DNA from: Phyto melanocephala
Lineage: Eukaryota; Arthropoda; Insecta; Diptera; Rhinophoridae
NCBI GenBank assembly: GCA_941918925.1
Contig: OW799233.1
Location: 115,503,833 to 115,567,832, forward strand
Length of the DNA stretch: 64,000 bases
Direction: 5' to 3'
Under the pieces are notes generated by a model that had not been told where the DNA came from, did not search any database, and saw only the letters and a program-made list of their open reading frames with translations. This document shows, piece after piece, positions 58,502 to 64,000 of this stretch (position 1 is its first letter; each line of letters starts with the position of its first letter). The position numbers and the translations under genes were made by a program.

Positions 58502-61060
58502 AAGTTTTAAATGCTTCAAAATTGTTTGACATTTTTCCGGGCAGAATTATTGCTTTAAAAGGAACTAAACGTTTTTTTCAACGTATAGTCTGGGTATACA
58601 TTAAAAAAGGAATTTAAAAGAATTTGTGAGAGTTAAGGATTTTTTGTTAATTAAAATCTAACTTTAGATAGGAATTTTCAAAGTTGGAGTTAAAATTTCC
58701 TTTATTTTTCCTGGCATATTTTTGATAATATTAACGAATGGGTTTGATGTATGAAATGCAATGAATTTGAATAAGTAAAAATTAGAATCTTTTAAAATGC
58801 CTCTTTATTAAAACTTATGCCTCTCTAAACAAGTTACAGCGCAAAAAATCGCCACTACATTAAAAAATACATTAGGGGAAAGCCTCTTAACTGGAACCTC
58901 TGGTCTTTAAGGTACTAAAACATTTGAGAATAACGATCACATTTGTTTGTCCTAATTTTCATCCTGATTTTATTAAGAAACTTATTAATGGCTAGGCCTA
59001 AATTGTTTATGGTAGCAGGTTGAATATTTTGTTAATAGAATATCGTTTCGTGTAGTACTGAAACAGAAAAGACTTATAAATATTGTGCAACTTTTTTGGG
59101 AAAAGCCAGAGTGCAAAAATTATCACAATAAATAATTTTGTATAACTAAAAATTTTTGCAAAACTGACAGTTTCTCATAACCTCTTCAAAACAATTCGAA
59201 AATTATATTAACGTAAAAAAAATAGAAAATTTTTTGATGAAAATTTTCTGATATTAAAATTTTTTAAAAAATTTTTCTAGAGTAAACGGTTCTTGCAAAA
59301 TCTTAAAAAGGAGAGGGTTTTTATTTTCGGATAATTTTTAATAAAAAATTATTAATCAAATTTTTAAAAATTTTCATGAATTTAGCATTTATTAAAAATT
59401 AAATTTATATAATAAATTTAAAAATTTTAGTTTTAATAAGTCCTTAAACGGTTAAAACCCAACACCAAACTCAAACACAACACCGAGTGGCCCTCAAGTC
59501 AAAGAAAGTCATATTGAATAGATAAGTAAGAGAGACAGACAGACAAATCTACAAAGTGACCATGATATAATAACCCATTAAAAATTACTACTAATGTGCA
59601 CCTTACACAAAAAAAAAAAGGAAAAAAAGGTCCAAAAACAAAAAATAAAAAAAGAAAGTCAAATAAGACTATAAATACCAGCCCACAATTCCAACAGTCA
59701 CTTGTAAATTAAGGTGCATTCCCCCATACATATGAATTTCAATCCAAAAAAGAAAAAAACATGCACCACAGACGGATAGAGAATATGGATCGATGGATGG
59801 ATGGATGTACTTACGTACAGATCGATCGATGTTGCTGCATTAATGTGAACAAAAGTCACATACAAAGAACATTTTTGGAGAAAAACAAAAAGTCACGATT
59901 TTATTTTTTGTTGCTGCTAATGTTAAAGTTATTTAAAGAAAAATAAAAAAGATACTAATAGATTAGAGGGTTGTTCAAAAATTTCCTTTATTTGTGTATA
60001 GACAGACATATCTATATGGGTATTATGTTGCCGTTAAGCAGAGTACGTTATACGTTAGCATTCAATAACGTGCCGCATATGAGTATTTTTGTTTGATGGT
60101 ACTGTTGTTATTATTGCTGCTGCCCATTATTTTAGTTCATATTAGAGTTTGGTGACCAAATTATATTAAACAAGACAAACTCAAAACTCTTTTCTTTTAT
60201 TTCACTTTTTGTTTTTTTTTTTGGTTCTCAATATTTTCTAAAAGAAACCATCCATAGTTTCGACCAACTGTGGAGACAAAAACGTTAAAATAAACGACCG
60301 CCAATCCATCTTCTTTTTGTTACTTCGACGGAATGTAATACAAAACCCCACTGATTATATTGAAATTGTAAAAAGAAAATACAATGCTGAAAAAAAAAAA
60401 TAAAAGAAAACAAGTTAAAACGAACAATGGGGACAAAAAAATTAACTTAAATCGATTTTGTGAGTATGTATATGTATGCACATATGAGTGTGTGCGTGTT
60501 TGGGAATAACCGAATGCAATATTCAATAATTTTAGGTTTTATCTTTTAGGTTAAATGATTTGAAAAAAAAAATGCTAGAAAAGAAAGCTTTTAATAACGG
60601 CTTTTCAGGTGTTTTATATGATTATTTCAATACTAATCGAAAACTTTTTGAAATTTTCTTTTAATGAGAAAAGTTCAACATTTTACATAAAGAGACTATT
60701 ATTGTATTTACAAGGTGTCCTAAATTAAGATGTTCTAAAATAATAATATAAAAAAATATGACCATTGTGATATTATTAACGGATAGTGGAGAGATCTTAT
60801 CTTGCAACTGAATTTAATATTCACCGTTATTTATACCCTAATTTGTATTGCGTCAGAATTCCGTTTCATCATTTGCTATGAAATACATAAATATATTTAA
60901 AATACATATCATAAAAATAAAAACAAACAATTTCTGGCCATAAAACTATCCTACTACTTTTTTAAGCATACAAGGTCTTATTTGTTCAATAATGCGTCGC
61001 TTTTATGTATCTAAATGATTAATTATTGCTGGTTTATCTGCATAGACCAGATATTAGATC
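58502..61060. other. AT-rich sequence, no gene recognised
   Basis: Short GATG and GATC repeats lie near 59786-59830. No coding or element signature was seen. Confidence 0.5.
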
Positions 61061-61415
61061 CCTTTCAGATTAGGCAAGTCTCTTGCGCAAGAGAGGATTA
61101 AGAGGTCATATTTTAGTACACACTTGAATGTACTCGGAAAGTACAAGCAAGTTTATGATGAGAGACTTGCGCAAATCTTATGTTTATAGATAAAAGGGTT
61201 AAGTTAAGAGGTCGGGTTAAGAGGTCATATATGAGTACACACTTGCCTGTACTCCGCAAGTACAAGCAAGTTTTTGGTGAGAAACCAAAAACGAATAAAA
61301 AATGTAAAAAACAAATAATTAAAAGAGAACGACACTTGGGCAAGTTAATTGCTGGTCTGAACGTGAAAGCAAGTTCAAAGAAAAATAAATAAAAATAAAA
61401 AACTAACTTGCGCAA
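61061..61415 (+). repeat. Diverged tandem repeat with TTGCGCAA palindromes
   Basis: A block with 'TTAAGAGGTCATAT', 'AGTACACACTTG' and 'AGTACAAGCAAGTTT' occurs at about 61097-61155 and again at about 61218-61273. The palindrome TTGCGCAA occurs at 61083, 61169 and 61409. The outer TTGCGCAAGAGA copies are in the same orientation. It may be a small unclassified element. Confidence 0.55.
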
Positions 61416-62479
61416 GAGAAAAGGGGACTTAGACGTATTCTTACAAAAATTGTCCAGAGGTGTCAAATTACAGGAAAAAAGTTATTCTTGATATTATTCG
61501 GACAGCAAGCGTTTAGCTCAATAAAGTGATGACTCCACGTGCTGTATCGTATGTTAAGCCATCTTGGTTAAATCATTGTTTTTGTAATGACATGAGAAAT
61601 AAAGAAATTAGTAATCGTTCGCCGTTGACAGTACCGCTGGCACCGGTTTTAAATTTGACTAAAATGGGCCAAAGATGCCTTCGACGTGCTATTCTTACGG
61701 GATGTAATGGGGTTTAAATAGTCTTATGAGGATGAGGCCTTTTTTCAGAAAACGTTTATTCTGCTTGTTTACAAATGGGTCTCATCGCTGCAGATGATTT
61801 GACAATAAAAATCTAGTTAAATACACACAACGAAATGGAATGGCCCTCTGGCTTTAATTGTTGTATTAGTTAGATCTAATTTAGATGGAGACTATAAACT
61901 TGCCTCGAAATATTCTAAGTAGTTGATGTTCGATTATTCTGTCACACTCGCCACTACAGCGGCGATGGCTCCTCCTGTATGCACGACAAAGGCTCGATTT
62001 TTATGAATTTTATCTAAAAGAATAAATGAAGTCATAAATCAAATCATTGTGTATTATCTGCTTAGATGGACGACTACGCGCATTGTTAGTTTTACGAATT
62101 TGTCTATCAGTTTCACAAATATAGCGCAAATTTTGAAAATAAATTTCTACGATTTGTAAACCTTACTCTAGAGTAGGTTTTTGCAAAGTGATTTTCTAAA
62201 GTATAGATCTAGGAAAATACTGAATATATAAATTTATCATTATCGGAGTATCGCTATGCTGCTAGAAAGATGTAAAAAATAGTGGCGATAGGTAGAACTT
62301 TAAATACAAGTTAAAATACCATTCATTTAAATAATTCACGATTTCAGACAAAAAGAAGATAGGTGAGGCTAGTTCAGGAAGAGTATAATTAAATGCCTAA
62401 ATTTATGAAATATATACACATTCACCAAATTGGCATGCTATGCCTACTAGAACCATAATCCAAAATTAAACTAATATTT
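61416..62479. other. Unassigned sequence
   Basis: The stretch at about 61520-61720 is less AT-rich and holds a 63-residue frame with no recognised domain. The rest is AT-rich. Confidence 0.4.
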
Positions 62480-62870
62480 TTACTAGGTCGAGTACCCAGC
62501 CTCTTGAATGTTATTCCTTTGCGATTTTCAACTAAAATTTCTTAGTTTAGCATAGTGCCCTCGTTTAAAGACTTGCGTCTAATAAGAATTAATGCAGGAC
62601 ATTGATAAAGGTAGTGTTCCTGCCTCTGATTGACATGCTTTATATGTAGTATTATTCAACAGTCCCATACGGGATAGATTAGTTCCGAGCTCCTTGTCTC
62701 TACACTAGTTAATCTTCGATGTTTTGGCCTACGCAGTGTCAAAATCTCTTTAGATTTTCTAAGATTTAAGTCATACCATAGTATGTTCGCCACCTTACTT
62801 ACGGCAGTATTTTTCCACTTTTTGAAGTGTTCTTTCATCGCCCAAACTTTGTGTTCGGTTTGGAACCTCT
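62480..62870 (-). pseudogene. Non-LTR retrotransposon C-terminal relic
   Basis: On the minus strand, 'HFKKWKNTAVSKVANILWYD' (from about 62830) and 'LRKSKEILTLRRPKHRRLTS' match the region between RNase H and the terminal zinc knuckle of several insect non-LTR elements. Downstream come a decayed knuckle with 'ACQSEAG' and 'YQCPALI' in shifted frames, and a tail 'NIQEAGYST' with a stop, which parallels the end of the element at 1551-1751. A deletion removed the segment before the knuckle. No tail repeats remain. Confidence 0.65.
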
Positions 62871-63866
62871 AAATGGTTTATCATTTTCTAAGTTGTTGTT
62901 ATTCTAAATTGATTCCATCTTGGATAATTAGTCTGATTTTTTGTTGCCAAATATGTTTTAAATAAAAATTATTTCTAAACATTAGTACACGTAAAGAAAA
63001 AAGCAGAAAATATGAAATCAACGTGTGATTACAGGAAAATAATACACCAGAAAATAAACACAACAATCTTGGAAAATATGAATAATGGCTTAGAAGTCTC
63101 GTTTTATATTTCCATTAAAAACAACTTGTTGTGAAAATACATTTCACTGGGTTAGTTTTAAAAATTACATATACTTTGAGTGTATTATTCAACAATTATA
63201 AGAAATTTTTACAAATTTAAGCCTAAATAAAATTTTTCTTGCGGACATTTATGTTTTTAAATCATTAAAAGCATCATGTTAATTTATTATTGTGATATCA
63301 GAATATGTTTGTGCTGATGTTCTTCGCAAATTGGCTATTTGAAATATAATAGACATAATTAAAAGTTAACCAACCCTAAAGTTGAAATAAGTAAAAAACT
63401 ATATCTGTATGCATACAAGAATATATATTTAAGACAGAAGCATTGTTTTCCTCTGAGTGTAGAACATAGATTTCATACCACAAACAATTCTCCTATAAGA
63501 TACAGTGCTCGCCGTTATGTAAATCCCACTGAGAGAAATACTAATTTTAGTTTAATGATTCTAATGTACACATACTCGTTTCTTGACTAAAAAATAAAAC
63601 ACACACACATACATACATTCATACAGTGTATCTGCTTAAGAAAAAATATTGGTTATTTATACAGGTATTGTTATAACGTGCGTGTGTGAGGGGTCACAAA
63701 CACTTGTAACCTGCCTTGAAGTTTTTTGATGTTTTTCTTTATTTTCCTTTTTTTGCCATAGAAATCCACTTTATTTAATGAGCATCAAATGTCTCGTATT
63801 CCCGTTTGTTATATATTATTTAAAAACCGACTTACAAACCAAAAACAATAAGCTTAGAACATACAC

Positions 63867-63901
<35 letters not shown>

Positions 63902-64000
63902 CGAAAAAAGGAAACAATTTACTAACATTTCAATTAATATATTGTTAGAAATTCATTCTTGTATGAGAAAACATTTGCAAACATACATACATGTTTATAT
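62871..64000. other. AT-rich sequence, no gene recognised
   Basis: Only short repeats stand out, including the AC tract at 63880-63902 and CATA units near 63601-63625. Confidence 0.5.
63880..63902 (+). repeat. (AC)n microsatellite
   Basis: Eleven to twelve AC units follow ACATACATAC. Confidence 0.9.

Noticed and set aside
61113..61466. 117-residue minus-strand frame as a gene
   Set aside because: It lies over a tandem repeat and has no recognisable domain.
1..64000. tRNA, rRNA or other structured RNA genes
   Set aside because: I looked for B-box-like GGTTCGAATCC and cloverleaf patterns and saw none; a dedicated covariance search could still find one.

Overview
This is a very AT-rich eukaryotic nuclear window, almost certainly from a cyclorrhaphan fly and probably not Drosophila itself. 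The grounds are its repeats: Helitron and mini-me/DINE-1-like elements carrying GTCY-type proto-microsatellites, insect mariner and Tc1 relics, and non-LTR tails of CCTAA units. Runs of CA, TTG and TACATA also look like fly intergenic or intronic DNA. I recognise no host protein-coding exon, no tRNA and no rRNA. Every coding trace I can identify is a broken transposon protein. The species assignment is inference from repeat type only.

Layout. 0-9 kb: a mini-me tip, a 5'-truncated non-LTR retrotransposon with a clean target duplication (1551-1904), simple intergenic DNA and a decayed mini-me. 9-14 kb: a tandem duplication, then a four-level nest. In the nest a mariner relic is split by a hAT-like element (9877-13375), which holds a mini-me element (10536-13251), which holds a deleted mariner. 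14-19 kb: a long-TIR element, a deleted Helitron with a helicase tail, and two Helitrons joined head to tail (17758-19142). 20-25.5 kb: two hAT-like MITEs and a mariner relic. The second MITE was hit by a mini-me, which was itself hit by an LTR retrotransposon that survives as a solo LTR. An inverted mini-me copy nearby preserves the empty site. 26-35 kb: a decayed Helitron, a mini-me, a reverse transcriptase relic, an inverted Helitron and an old mini-me relic with tandem units. 37-41.6 kb: an outer TIR element holding a mini-me and a 1.1-kb long-TIR element. 44-46 kb: mini-me and mariner relics beside another Helitron. 49.7-58.5 kb: a Tc1 element with IR/DR ends and a 340-codon transposase reading region with a few breaks, three more Tc1/mariner relics, a nested 95-bp retrotransposon tip and a MITE with 35-bp TIRs. 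58.5-64 kb: mostly plain AT-rich DNA, plus a small tandem repeat and a non-LTR C-terminal relic.

Nothing here works as a pathway. The insertions form a readable stratigraphy: mariner and non-LTR relics are oldest; hAT-like elements, mini-me elements and the Helitrons that kept clean ends are younger. Helitrons and mini-me elements both carry expanded internal tandem units around GC boxes, and the Helitron dimer looks like a rolling-circle product. No functional host gene or novel defence system could be supported. Most stretches between elements hold nothing I can name.
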